A program made the position numbers and the translations under genes. The notes beneath the pieces were generated by a model. That model did no database searches, had not been told where the DNA came from, and worked only from the letters and a program-made list of their open reading frames with translations. From Paraphysoderma sedebokerense (lineage: Eukaryota > Blastocladiomycota > Physodermatomycetes > Physodermatales > Physodermataceae): a stretch of DNA of 64,000 bases. Shown piece by piece: positions 43,732-55,789 of the stretch; within the stretch, counting starts at the first letter, position 1, and every line of letters begins with the position of its first letter. The DNA is taken from assembly GCA_025602915.1 (NCBI GenBank), contig JAHLJZ010000037.1:62001-126000 (forward strand), written 5' to 3'.

Positions 43732-46700
43732 ATGCCAGGCGCATTAACACCCAGGGAGCTCGACAAGCTAACACTCCACCAAGTAGGTTATCTTGCTCAG
43801 AAGCGACTGGCCAGAGGCGTCCGTTTGAATCATGTCGAGGCCGCGAGTTTAATTGCGAGTCAATTATTGGAGTTCATGAGGGACGGAGACAAAACGGTCG
43901 CTCAATTAATGGATTTGGGGAAGAGAATGCTGGGTTCGTAATCGTTTTCGATATATTTGTAGGCTTTAATTCTGCCTGCGCTTTCAAATGATGTACCGAT
44001 TAAAGTTCCTGGTCACCTACAAGTACTGTCTTCGTGCTGCCGTAGATAAATGACAGACTAGGCTCTGCGAAAGAAAATGGCAACTATCAGCTAGCTGCCG
44101 GCTAACGTTGTGATGAACTGTTAGGAGCTCGACACGTACGGCCCGAAGTCACCACCACTCTGAGACAAGTTCAAGTCGAGGGTAATTTCTGTTAATAATA
44201 CTTCATAGATGAATCTGTTCTTCGAATCTTGTGGTAACAGAATACGTTTATGGGTACCAATAGGAACGTTCCCTGACGGGACGTATCTGGTGACAATTCA
44301 CGATCCCATTTGTTCCGATGATGGAAACTTGGAATTGGCACTCTATGGTACGGTCCTGGCGAAATACATAACAAATTTGCGTCTATAGGGTCTAAATGCT
44401 ACAATTGTTCTGCATTAGGATCCTTTCTGCCCATTCCATCGGCTGATTTATTTCCTTTGCCGTCCCATTCCACGTCGCTTCTTGCACCTGGTGAATTCAT
44501 CGTGAAACCAGGAAAAGTAACGCTCTGTCCTCATCGTCGTCGAGTCTCCATACCTGTCAAGAATACTGGCGAAAGACCCATTCAAGTCGGTTCACATTAT
44601 CATTTCATTGAAACGAACAAATTTCTCGTCTTTGATCGAGCCTTAGCGTACGGGATGAGGCTAGACATTCCGGCAGGAACAGCCGTTCGGTTTGAAGCAG
44701 GGGAGGAGAAAACAGTGAATTTGGTGGAAATCGGTGGAAGCAAAATAATATCGGGAGGAAACGGAATTGCAAGTGGTACAGTCGATTTGGATCCGAAAGT
44801 TGTCAGAGAATTGGTAGAAAACGTCAAACGATTGGGATTCGGATACGAAAAGTTTGCTGGAGTGGAAAGAATTCCCAGACCTTTTGAATTAGACAGGAAG
44901 GTATACGCAGACATGTTTGGTCCGACTGTTGGCGACAGGTTAGATTTCATCAATGCTTTGTGTTATCAACTTTGCTCCCATCCCTGCTTTTCACATTTGG
45001 TTAACATTCAATGTTCCATGCCGCAGAGTTCGTTTAGGAGATACCTCTCTTTTCATTGAAATTGAGAAAGACTACACACGATACGGAGACGAATGCAAAT
45101 TCGGTGGCGGCAAAGTATTAAGGGAAGGAATGGGGCAATCCAATTCTGTGTCTGACGATGAATGCTTGGACTTGGTTATCACGAACGCAGTGATTGTCGA
45201 TTGGTGGGGAATTGTGAAAGCTGATGTGGGGGTAAAACACGGACGGGTCGTAGGAATAGGAAAAGCTGGTAATCCCGACATAATGGACGGTGTCACAGAG
45301 GGAATGATTGTGGGGCCCGGAACTGAGGTATTCCTTCAAGTTTCGTTAGCTTCATAGTGTTAAAGCATTTGATTAACGCGGTTCAATATATTTCCGTTGC
45401 AGGCCTTAGCAGGAGAAGGTACGGTATACCCTTGCACAATTTCCAGTCATTCAAATTAGCCAACATATGTATTTTATATTCAAGGAATGATTCTCACCGC
45501 TGGTGCAATTGATACTCACGGTACGTCTATGGGATCCCATCCTTTTGGTATTTGTCTCTACTGACATGCATATCCCATCCTTTTGTCAGTTCACTTCATC
45601 TGTCCTCAGCTTATCGATACTGCCCTATCAAACGGTATCGCTATGGCTCTTTTTACGAGTATTTATATCCTCATTTTAATCATCCCAAATTCCAACTTCT
45701 CAAGGTGTAACAACTCTAATCGGTGGAGGAACCGGACCTAACTCTGGCGCTTGTGCCACAACTTGTACGCCTGGCAAAAATCATGTTAAGTTTATGTTGC
45801 AAAGTTTGGATTCGTTCCCTGTAAATGTGGGTTTAACTGGCAAGGGAAATGCAAGTGGAGGAGACAATGTAAAGGAGATGGTCGAAGGTTGGTTCTGACT
45901 TCTATTCTGTTTGATAGATTTCTGTCTATCTTCCGGGAACTTTATCTGATAATAAATCGGTACTAACAACTAACGTTTGTGCTTTATACGTGGTTGACTT
46001 TGAAATCGCGTATACCAGCCGGTTGCATAGGATTGAAGCTACACGAAGATTGGGGCACCACACCTAAGGCTATTGACTTTTGTCTGAACATATGTGACGA
46101 GTACGATGTACAAACCACCATACATACAGATACTTTAAATGAAAGCGGTTTCGTCGAAAGTTCAGTTGAGGCTTTTAAAGTTTGTTGACGATGTCTTTGC
46201 ATTTTATATTCCGGTCTTCTATTTACTTTCACATTGGCTTGGTTACGAACGATTACGTATAGGGACGAACAATTCATACTTATCATACCGAAGGCGCTGG
46301 GGGAGGACACGCTCCTGACATCGTACGTTGTCAAATAATTTTTGAAAATTTGATTGTTCCCTTCTCGCTTTGAATTTTTGTAACTGGAACAGATGTACTT
46401 TTGATCTAATTTGAAATTTAACCGGTATTCTAGATAAAAGTTTGCGGAGAACCAAATGTGATTCCCTCATCGACGAATCCGACCAGACCGTACACGATGA
46501 ACACGTTGGACGAACACATTGACATGTTAATGGTTTGCTCTTATCCAAGATTCTTTGTCGTACTTCATGCCCATTCCTTATGCTCATTCCACTACGTTTT
46601 GCATCTCTCCCGTTTTTACATGGTTATCTTAACGGCAACAAAGGTGTGTCACCACTTGTCTCGATCGATTCCAGAAGATGTAGCCTTCGCAGAATCTCGC

Positions 46701-47708
46701 ATCAGGGCAGAAACGATCGCCGCCGAAGATATCCTTCATGATATAGGCGCGTTGAGTATTATTTCTAGTGACTCCCAAGCTATGGGTCGAATGGGGGAAG
46801 TGGTGCTCAGGACATGGAAAACGGCTGATAAAATGAAGAGACAAAGAGGTGTATTGATGGAGGAAGGCAAATTGGAAACCGAGAAAAACAGAGGAAAGGG
46901 GCAGACAGCGCGGGGTGGGAAAAGAAAAAGAGAACCCAAAGATGTAGGAGAAGGTAAAGAAGCGACTACCGGTAAAAAGATTGCAGAAAATACAGAAACC
47001 GCTGATAATTTCAGAGTGAAGAGATACGTAGCGAAATACACCATCAACCCGTATTGTGTTTATTTCGGTTTATTCTTTCACAAGTGTCGCTGATATTTAT
47101 TAACTGGGCATAATTGATCGGTAGAGCGATAGCACACGGTATCTCGCATATTGTAGGATCTATTGAACTTGGAAAATTGGCAGATTTGGTGTTATGGTCT
47201 CCCGCGGAGTTTGGTGCTAAACCAGAATTGGTCCTCAAGGGAGGGGTCATAGTGTGGGGTACTATGGTAAGTTGCTATTGTTTAACCGCGAGAGCTTCTT
47301 CCACCTGCGGAAAAGACAACCCTGACGAATTGTTTCCATTTCGCGAATGCCATGATTTTTGTACTCCGTAACACGTAGGGCGATGCCAATGGATCCATTC
47401 CAACCACACACCCGCTCCTTCATCGTCCGCAATTTGGATACGCCCCTTCGTCCCACTCTTATCATTCCCTGACGTTTGTGTCATCGTATTCTCTCACGCA
47501 TAATATCGCGCAATCCTATAATCTTCGCCATATCCTAGAACCGGTGAAGAACTGTAGAACAATTGGAAAGAAAGATATGAAATTGAATGATTGGTGTGGT
47601 GTGGTAGATGTTGATCCAGAAACATATACAGTTAGTATAGATGGTGTAGAGTTGAGGTGTGATCCGGTCAAGGAGTTGCCGTTGACGCAGGGAATGTTTT
47701 TGTTTTAA
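43732..47708 (+). CDS. URE1: Urease, single-chain plant/fungal type
   Basis: Fifteen exons: 43732-43933, 44125-44181, 44264-44347, 44419-44938, 45027-45327, 45403-45418 (16 nt), 45485-45520, 45590-45634, 45705-45887, 46019-46179, 46263-46322, 46434-46532, 46644-47050, 47125-47266 and 47379-47708, giving 880 aa. It hydrolyses urea to ammonia and carbamate in the cytosol with two nickels. The gamma part ([13 protein letters not shown]), beta part ([12 protein letters not shown]) and alpha part are fused as in plants and fungi. Nickel ligands and catalysis: THVHFICPQ, carbamylated Lys in [36 protein letters not shown], and the flap [17 protein letters not shown] with SDSQAMGR. All are intact. 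About 40 extra Lys-rich residues sit before [16 protein letters not shown]. It needs separate UreD/F/G proteins, which are not in the window. Confidence 0.95.
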
Positions 47709-48067
47709 ATACTTGCAGGGGCTGCATTCAACTTGTTACGAGTAAATGTCAAGTTGATTGTATTGTTCAAGATTGATATAGGATAACAATAAATAGATGA
47801 GGACCAGAATGATTACTGTCTAGTCCAACTACTCCCTAACTTAAGTGGCCAGTCCGCCTCTTGATTGAATATGGTTATGTACAAACTGAATGAAGTCGAC
47901 CTCAAACAGACACTATATATGAGATTTGGAGTTAAAACCAAGGTTTAGTTTACTTTCATTGATTGTACAATGTTCTGCAACGACGCACCCCTAGATAGCC
48001 TTTCCGCTGGCAGAATTCCCACATACATCATGGTAATTCTGTCAGTTACCAACAATCATAATTCATT
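47709..48067. other. Convergent intergenic region
   Basis: 359 bp between urease and HSBP1 stop codons. An AATAAA at 47789-47794 may be a 3' processing signal for urease. No gene is seen. Confidence 0.4.
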
Positions 48068-48437
48068 CTATTTTGTTGCATTTTCCGATGAGCCTGCAAC
48101 ATTAGAATTTTCTTCTTCAATTGCAGCTTGGGACATCAAGTCGCCCACGGTTTTCTCGAGCTCGTCAATTCGAGTTGCCATGTCGTCCATTTTTGATAGA
48201 ATTTGGGACGACATGTCTTCGAATTTCGTTTGCTAATTGTAGTTGAGGTCAGATAAAATTGGAAATTCAGTTCGTGAAGGTGTAAAACGGAGGCTTGATA
48301 AAAGAATGAGGAGGAATGAAACACACCATTTGAAGCAGCAGGGTTTCAACGAATTTAGAGAGATCTTGGGCTTGTTGTGCGTCAGCGGGGGCAGGCTTCT
48401 GTTGCTGCTGCTGCTGAGATATAGATTGATCTGTCAT
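48068..48437 (-). CDS. HSBP1: Heat shock factor-binding protein 1
   Basis: Two exons on the minus strand, 48437-48327 and 48232-48068, encode 91 aa. The short N-terminus is Gln-rich (a run of six Gln). The core is the family's trimeric coiled coil: AQDLSKFVETLLLQM, then QTKFEDMSSQILSKMDDMAT and RIDELEKTVGDLMSQA, matching the animal and plant HSBP1 pattern of heptads. From the family it would bind heat shock factor trimers and dampen their activity. The acidic tail (EEENSNVAG) is normal. The start is the first in-frame ATG that precedes the Gln run; a longer open frame upstream has no ATG. Confidence 0.92.
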
Positions 48438-48920
48438 GTTATCTGTAGAGAGTGTAGGTGCGATCAAGTGCGGCGGTCGAGGAAGAATGAGAATGGCAGT
48501 GGTGGAAGAAGAGGAACGAGCGTCAATTGAGCGAAGGAACTCGCAACCACAAGCACTTTACATGTACACAGATGCAATCACACACACAACGCAGATGATA
48601 CCCGCAGATACAAGAGCATAATATCTGACGGAATTAATGCTGATATCTATATACTATCTATAATTTATATCTATTAGTATGCTTACTGTCTTAATGTCAC
48701 GTGACCGAGCTCCAACCCCTCGGCTCCTTGCATATTCAGTGATTGCAATCTACACAGTTGATCTGAGGAACTCTTACATAGAAAGCAAAAGATACCACAA
48801 AGATATTCTCCTGCTGTAGTAAATATAGCTGAAATGCTGTGAATTCCCTTTGCCTTCTTGTCCGTTGGCCTCCGCTCGGTCAGCTCAATCTGGATCATCG
48901 TCGATTTTCATTTCAGTGGA
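48438..48920. other. Divergent intergenic region
   Basis: 483 bp between HSBP1 and the JMJD4-type gene, with no gene. The frame upstream of 48921 is open but has no ATG, so a spliced leader exon cannot be excluded. Confidence 0.35.
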
Positions 48921-50668
48921 ATGCCATCTTACACCTTCGATCGAGCTCACAGTTACTCCAATCTCTCCTGCATCCCTTCGGTCGAATCAATTACCCAAGC
49001 AGAATTCCTTTACTACCTTTCCTTCAATATCCCTCTTCTGATTGGCCCTTCTTTAACTGCCACTTGGAACGCTCGAAAAGACTGGGTCAGGGATGGCGCC
49101 CCAGATTTCGACTTTTTGAGAAACAATTTTGGACATGGAACCGTTGACGTGGCCGATTGCTCGAAACGGTGGTTCAATGATCAGGAGAAAGCGACCATGA
49201 AAGTGAATGACTTTATCGATGTCTGGCAACAGCAGAGCCAGCACCAGGCTACAGAAAATGTTGCAGACAGTAGAGAGCCTAATGTTACAGAGAACAGAGT
49301 AAGTAAGACTACGGTGGAACATAAAGAATGCGTGGAAGGGAAAAAGTTGTATCTGAAGGATTGGCATTTCGTCAGAGATTTTCCAGAGTACAAAGCATAC
49401 GAAACCCCGCTGATATTTCAAGACGATGTAAGTCATCATTCGTTTCATGCATTCACCTCCAGAGAATACCGTCAACTATGTTTGAATTCGACTCTAAATT
49501 TTTTCTCCGTTCCTCTCTATATTTTCAGTGGTTGAATTATTGGTTTGATCGTCGGGAGGATGTGAAAGATGACTATAGATTCGTGTACATGGTATTTACG
49601 TTCCGCCCATCTTGAATACTTTAAAAGTAGCTCACTTTGAGTTCTATCCTCCCTTTTAAAGGGCTGTGCAGGCACTTGGACCCCATTTCACCACGACGTT
49701 CTGTCCTCATATTCTTGGTCATCCAATATCTGCGGCAAAAAGAAATGGTACCTGTTTCCACCGAACCAATCTCATCTATTCAAGGATCAAAACGGCAATA
49801 CAGTATATGATATTCACAATGTTGATGAAAAGCTATTTCCCCGTTTCAAAGAGGCCAAAATGTTTGAAATTACTCAAAACGAAGGGTGGACTTTGTTCGT
49901 CCCCAGCGGATGGTACCATCAAGTTGAAAATATGGTTTGTGCGATGTTTTCGTATTTTAAATATTTTGTGATTCTCTTTAACAATTTTCTTCCACTTTAT
50001 AACCAATATTTTTTGTTGTTGTTGTTGAGCAGACCGACGCAATCTCCATAAACCACAACTATTGCAACTCTTTCAACCTAGATTACATTTTTCACTCTTT
50101 AGCAAGCGACATCAGGTCCATCGAATCTTCAATATCAGACGTAAGGGATACGATGACTCCCGTAGAATGGGACGATCATGTTCAGTTGTTATTAAAATGC
50201 ATGAGTGGTATCAATTTTAGTGAATTGTGGTGTTGGTGTGATTGCTTGGTTGAGAAGTTCCTGGATCGTGATTTAACTTCAAAGACAGCGATAGACTCAA
50301 CGGAACTGAAAAGGGATAAAACGGGGATAGATAACCTACATGCTATCTGGGAATCGATATGGATTCAAGGGAATGATTCAACCATTCGATTGGCACCGAC
50401 CCCGCCTGCTCGTGCCGCTTCGTCACTCTCCGCTGATTTATTCCCTTCATCTGATGGTACTTCGAAAAGAGATAGTTCAGTAGTAGATGTAGATGATCTT
50501 GTTAGAGGATTTAGTTTGATCCGAATCAAGTGGATGCTAGATCAGTTATGCGAGTATTCATGCGTTAAAAGGAAACTGCAAGATTTAGAAGATAACGAAG
50601 CAAAGGTATGGAGGAGTGTAAGAAGTATTGTAGACACTTATGTGGAGAGATTGGACAAAGTTGGTTGA
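48921..50668 (+). CDS. JmjC-domain 2-oxoglutarate oxygenase, JMJD4-like
   Basis: Four exons, 48921-49427, 49529-49591, 49662-49934 and 50033-50668, encode 492 aa. The N-terminal part has the JMJD4-style run FNIPLLIGPSLTATWNARKD, APDFDFLRNNFGHGTVDVAD and LYLKDWHFVRDF. The JmjC fold carries the iron-binding pair in PFHHDVLSSYSWS (His-x-Asp), NICGKKKWYLFPP, and the distal His in FVPSGWYHQVENM. The helical C-terminal 200 residues (VEWDDHVQLLLK, MSGINFSELWCWCD) are as in JMJD4. The animal enzyme hydroxylates a lysine of release factor eRF1; that role is likely but not shown here. No signal peptide or DNA-binding module is present. All three iron ligands are intact. Confidence 0.88.
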
Positions 50669-51440
50669 GAAACTCGTTATTTATAGCACGGCTCGAAACG
50701 TGTCCATTTGTTCAGTGTAGGATACAAGATGCAAGGAAGCTGCCGAAATAAACCGTTGCAAAAGAACGTGTCTTCTTTGCATGAATGATGAAAGAACAAA
50801 GGAGAGCGTTTGCGCGCATTCTTTAGGATGCTCTACACCCTAAAGTCTATCGTATATCAGTGATTCAGCCAGAGCAGTTGTATCCTTGATGGAAGGGAAC
50901 GCGATGACACAGGCTGAGTCGTTACTCACTGCACTGGCCCCAGCTGGCCTTATCTGGATACATCGTTCTCCTTGACGCATTCTATCTCTCTATTCCGGTC
51001 GATAATACATATACCACCGTTGTAAATTAGTAGCTGGATGGTGTTTTTTTCCAATGCAGGGCATCATTTTTTAGTATCGCTGCCCCTTTGCTATATCAGA
51101 TGAAATCACTCACGCCTAGTTCGAGTGATCAACCGCAGATAACCTCGGGCCGACTATTCACTGACTATTCCTACTCTCAGAGGTAAGAAAATTGGCATCC
51201 ATATTTAGAAACAGTTTTATTGTTCAGCTCATTGGGTGAGTACTTAGTTTAATCGCATAATACAAAATATAGATGCGACATGATGCGGGGTTGACGGTGT
51301 GGTGAGCTGGGATGACGTCATCGGAAACATCATCCAGCAGACTCCGCTTAAAGTCGGCCGCATTCCCTCTTTGACAAAAACTACATCTATCGCACTTAGA
51401 AATTATATCTCTACTCTTTGCGCACATCTGTCACCTCACC
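50669..51440. other. Intergenic region, nothing recognised
   Basis: 772 bp upstream of the CBS-domain gene, with no supported frame and no TATA box near the start. Confidence 0.35.
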
Positions 51441-53107
51441 ATGACGTTCTCAAAGCCATCCCACTCCCTCTCCGCCTATCTGGCCGCTAAAACTATCGCC
51501 GAAACCATCCTTCCCCACATCGCGTTTCAAAATCTTGTGTCGTGCGACATCGATCAAACGACAGTCGAAGAATGTTATGATCTTTTGCATCAGCATCAAC
51601 TCCGTGCGATTCCCGTATACGAAACCGTCGATGCAAATACCAAAAAATGGAGAGGGATCGTCACTTTGTACGTTGTGTCCGTCTTTTATTACGCCCAACT
51701 CTGGCCTAAACAAAGCTTGAAAAATTTGACTAATAAAGCTTTTTAATATTTGCTTTGGTCCTATAATTGATATTACATTTCCGTTATACGAATTCTAAAA
51801 GATTTGACCTCCTCTCATATTCGGTCTTTCAACCCGTCTTGTCCCAAGAAAAACTCACAGAAACTCATTTTTTCCCCGACCCTTCAGTCACCGAATTCTT
51901 CATTCACCCTATATCCTATGCAGTAGGCTACAGTGCTGAATCTACTTCTCAATATGTGGTCACACCCGAGACAGATATTAAAACGTTGCTAGAAATATTT
52001 AGTAGTGGCGTTCATTATGTACTTGTTGCTCCTGTCATTGATGATTCCCAATCCGGTGGTGAAAACGGTGAAAATGGAGAAGAGGAAGTGGTGATTACCG
52101 GTAATGAAGAGCCTCGTATTATTTCTCAATCTGATGTGATTGAATGGTTGAATCGTACCAGCCATGATAATATGTGGAATGAAGTAAAAGATATTGAAGT
52201 TTCAAATGTTATGAACAGAGTAGCGAAAATTGAAGCTGAGAAGGAAGGTGTAGAAATCGGATTTGTGAGTGATATAAGAACTAGAGGTGTTGTGGCCGTC
52301 AGTTTAAACGATACCGCCCTACAAGCTTTCAAAAGAATGTTTCATTACAAGGTCACTTCTGTTGGTATGTCTTTCACTTTATTCAGTATTACTGCTTGAG
52401 ATAATGTGTAGTTGACGATGTTGTAATCGCTAGTCATTCTCAATGAGGCTCAACGGGTTGTCGGAGTTTTGTCAGCTAGCGATATCAGAGGCCTCAACCG
52501 ATACCGACTGAAATCTCTCCTCGAACCGGTATTGACCTTCCTTCAACATTGCCGTGGTATCGTCCGTGATCCTCTCGCTGTATCCGAGTCCACTAAGGTG
52601 GCTGAAACTTTAACTCAGTTTGCAGAAGGCCAAGTCCACCAGTTGGTAGTAATTGATAAGACGGCCCCGGCGGAAGGTAAACCGGTTGGTATAGTGTCAA
52701 TGAGTGATATCTGTTCAATCTTGGTGAATGGAAAATCTGAGCCTGCTGTACCGGTTTGTACCTTTTCACTTTTATATTCTTTTTGATTTTGTTTGCAGGA
52801 CATATGTTGTTGTACTGATAGCTCACGTTTTTTGTTCAATTTTTTACAGCAGCAATCGCATATCCAAAAGTATGTTCGAAACCTAATCACGTCCACAGTT
52901 CCGCCTTCATCTTCCTACCCTTACAAACATCAACCAAACTGCAACCGATCGCACGTCGGACATTGCGTATTTTCCAACCCCATGACTTCCACGTTTTCTC
53001 ACCCTCATGCATCATCGCCATTAGATGTACCCAATACAGGAGGTAGAGGAGGTGTAGATTTCAAGAGTGCTAGTCCAATGGAGTTTGGATTTCGTGGGCA
53101 GAAATAA
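51441..53107 (+). CDS. CBS-domain protein, AMPK-gamma/SDS23-like
   Basis: Four exons, 51441-51667, 51802-52364, 52434-52753 and 52850-53107, encode 455 aa. Four CBS motifs can be followed: the first in CYDLLHQHQLRAIPVYETVD, the second around YVVTPETDIKTLLEIFSSGV with an Asp/Glu/Gly insert, the third in DTALQAFKRMFHYKVTSVV ending VVGVLSASDIRGL, and the fourth in TQFAEGQVHQLVVIDKTAP ending GIVSMSDICSIL. Such Bateman modules bind adenine nucleotides and are the build of the AMPK gamma subunit and of Sds23-like phosphatase regulators. The last exon is a disordered Ser/Pro/His tail (residues 371-455), longer than in AMPK gamma, which leans to the Sds23 side. The exact orthology is open. Confidence 0.75.
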
Positions 53108-53969
53108 GGCAGTGACTACATTTATGTAGAATATTTGATGTAAATTCCGTTCAAATTCTTCGCGGATGCACAAACGTAAAAGGACGGCTAGATATGTCGT
53201 TAATACACTGATATTGTCAAATATTGATCGACATAAATACAAAGAGAAAAGTAGTATTGTATATAACAAAGGATTTGTGTAGTCAAATTGAAATGAAGCC
53301 TTGCATCTGAGTGCCCTACGAGTGACCTAACAACAGCATACATTAATTTGTGCCTGGTTTGATTATCAGCGACAATAGATTCACGGATTCTGGAAAATTC
53401 ACGCATTAGATTTTCCCAGACTTTATGCAATGGCGGCATAAACCACTATGGCGGAAACGTTTCATTATTATTCCCTGTTTATTTTCATGGTTTCCCTGTT
53501 CTGCCAAGCACGTTTCCTTTATCTATGTTCCTCGCCAAGAACGAACTACACACGCCGCGAGAATATTTTTCCTCGAAGTTCTCTGATTCTGTGGTTCTGT
53601 CGTCGGGCCGACAGTTCGCATAACATCCGGTGGAACGAAACAAGGGGCCCGCGTCACAAAGACCACTCGAGTCGCCGATAAAATGGGGGAAATATGAATT
53701 CCGCCGAGTCTGTAACAAAACGTTCCCCTTATGCATGGTTTTTTTTTATTCCGTTTTCTTTCCCACATGCTGCGTAGCGACGATTTGCAGGATTGGCATC
53801 TCGTAATGAATGTTGATTTGAACGTGGAGAAATTTGATTTAAAATCTGGGCTAGGGTCGGAAAAAAAAATTCAATTCAAAAAACCTACAATCCCTGTCTT
53901 TATACTAAAGAAAGAAATTGGTACTCTGCCAGCTGTAAGACGTCGCAATACGTTGAATACAATGTCACT
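53108..53969. other. Intergenic region, no gene supported
   Basis: 862 bp between two plus-strand genes. An open frame from 53731 to 53976 overlaps the lipase start but has low complexity and no signal of a product. Confidence 0.35.
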
Positions 53970-55581
53970 ATGTTGATCCACGGAATCATCAAATTATACT
54001 TCCTTTGCCATGTATTCGGACTCCTGCAACAACTGGTCGGTGCATTCGGTTTTGATAAGTCGGTATTCGAGGACGATCAAATGTATCTACAGGAAGCGGT
54101 AGAATTGTTATTGAAAGATAAAGGTTCATATTTGCTCCTTTTGAGATTTAGGCCAAATCTAGCGGTGATTAACAGGAATCATTTATCGTAGTGGACTTGC
54201 AGCCACCACCTCGATTATTAACGAAAAGGGCGTTTAATCTTTCGGATATTGCAGATAAGTTGGCAAAGTGGAACCTGAGAACCGTAGAGGAACCAAATCT
54301 GAAAAGGCGGATACTGAATGCAGAAGAGATTGATCATTTGAAGAACGCAGTCCTGTTGACTTCGGCATTGTACTGGTACGTTTAAATTTTAAAGTATTTC
54401 AAAGTTGCGAGATGAATAGTATCTGAATTATTGCGTCGTTTAGTCCCCACACATTGCAAAATTGGACTTGTGCAAAGTATTGCGAGGATGAACGGAAAGG
54501 TGCGAGGGACTCATTTCATCCAATGGGCTAATGCCTATCACAACAGAAAACTAACCGTCAAGTAGATGTTACGATAGAGGCTATTATCCAGGACAAAATC
54601 CACGACGGATTAGCATACATTGGAGCATGGCATTCTCGACGGATACTATTTATTGGGTTCAGAGGTGTTGCGACATGGACGGCTTTATTGAGAGGCATGC
54701 AAGTTTACACCATTCCGTTACGTGAGGTCATCCCAGATGCTCCATCTTCGGCGGCCGTTCATGCTGGATTTTTGTATCAGTACGAAAGTTTGGGGCCAAA
54801 AGTACTGGAAAATATGGTGAAAGTGTTGCCTAAATACCAGGACTGGCAAATTCAGGTGGCTGGTCATTCGCTTGGTGGATGTAAGTAACTTCAGATCGAA
54901 TTCAACCAAAAGGGTCCGTCACGGATACTGACTCTAATACGTTTTATTTATTTGTTAGTTCATTCCGTCTTGTTTGGCTTGCAGTTGATCTCTGAATTGA
55001 AAATTCCAGTAACTAGAATCAAAATATATACTGTCGGTCAGCCGAAATCCGGTAACAAAGAGTACGCAGATTATGTGAATAATATTGGGTTAGACATTTA
55101 TCGTGTAGTGAATCAAAATGACATCGGTATGTTAACTTTCGATAATTTGGACGTTTCACAATTGAGGAATTCATTTCTGACTGTCATTTCATCACTATCG
55201 TTTCCAGTGCCTCATCTACCGCCACATAATTTCGGGTTTTACCACTACGACACTGAAATTTTTGTCACAGAAAATCAAACAACATTGCTATGCAACATAA
55301 GTAATCCTCCAGTAGTAAGCGGCAGCGATCCGGAATGCTCGAGAAAATATACTCCCCTGAATTTGAGTGTTTTGCCTCATTTCGGATTATTTAACCTTAT
55401 CAAGCTAACGATTAAACAAGACTGTGATACCCGTCCGAATACGACAACGACTCTGTTACCTACACCAACACCCACTTCTGGCACTTCAATCGTGACAGCA
55501 ACACCAGTTAAGGAGGAAGAGCTTAGAAATATTTACGCTCCGTATAGCAGGACACATAGATACCATTATAGGAACATGTAG
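53970..55581 (+). CDS. Secreted lipase, class 3 (alpha/beta hydrolase)
   Basis: Six exons, 53970-54123, 54192-54375, 54444-54499, 54566-54880, 54959-55126 and 55208-55581, encode 416 aa. The start MLIHGIIKLYFLCHVFGLLQ is a signal peptide. After a pro-region come the family's W.C..C element (LQNWTCAKYCED), ILFIGFRGVATW (oxyanion region), the nucleophile elbow VAGHSLGG with the catalytic Ser, IKIYTVGQPKSGN, and a late His in VPHLPPHNFGFYHYDTEI. An Asp of the triad probably lies in VVNQNDI. The tail adds a Cys pair, a Thr/Pro run (TTTTLLPTPTPTSG) and a basic end, likely O-glycosylated. It hydrolyses triglycerides or similar esters outside the cell. Donor of intron 1 is GTTCAT, a weak site. Confidence 0.9.
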
Positions 55582-55789
55582 AATAAATAATTCATTGAAA
55601 TGAAACATGTTTTTTTTGTAAAATTTAGTAGAATAAAAATTCATTGTAGATAGAAAATCTTGAATTTGACCGGGAATCAGGGCTGAACAAAATCCTTTGC
55701 TCGTCTGGCGCCATCGTAGACCCGCTTTACTCAACCGACTTATAGACCAATTTAAACTACTGCTAAATTACTAGACAGAGAATTTAGAA

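Noticed and set aside
48410-48420. CAG repeat (poly-Gln) in HSBP1 as a possible unstable microsatellite
   Set aside because: Only six Gln codons with mixed CAG/CAA, too short and impure to be of note.
53731-53976. 81-codon frame overlapping the start of the lipase gene
   Set aside because: It is in a different frame, is interrupted by an A-rich run, and the lipase signal peptide start at 53970 fits better.
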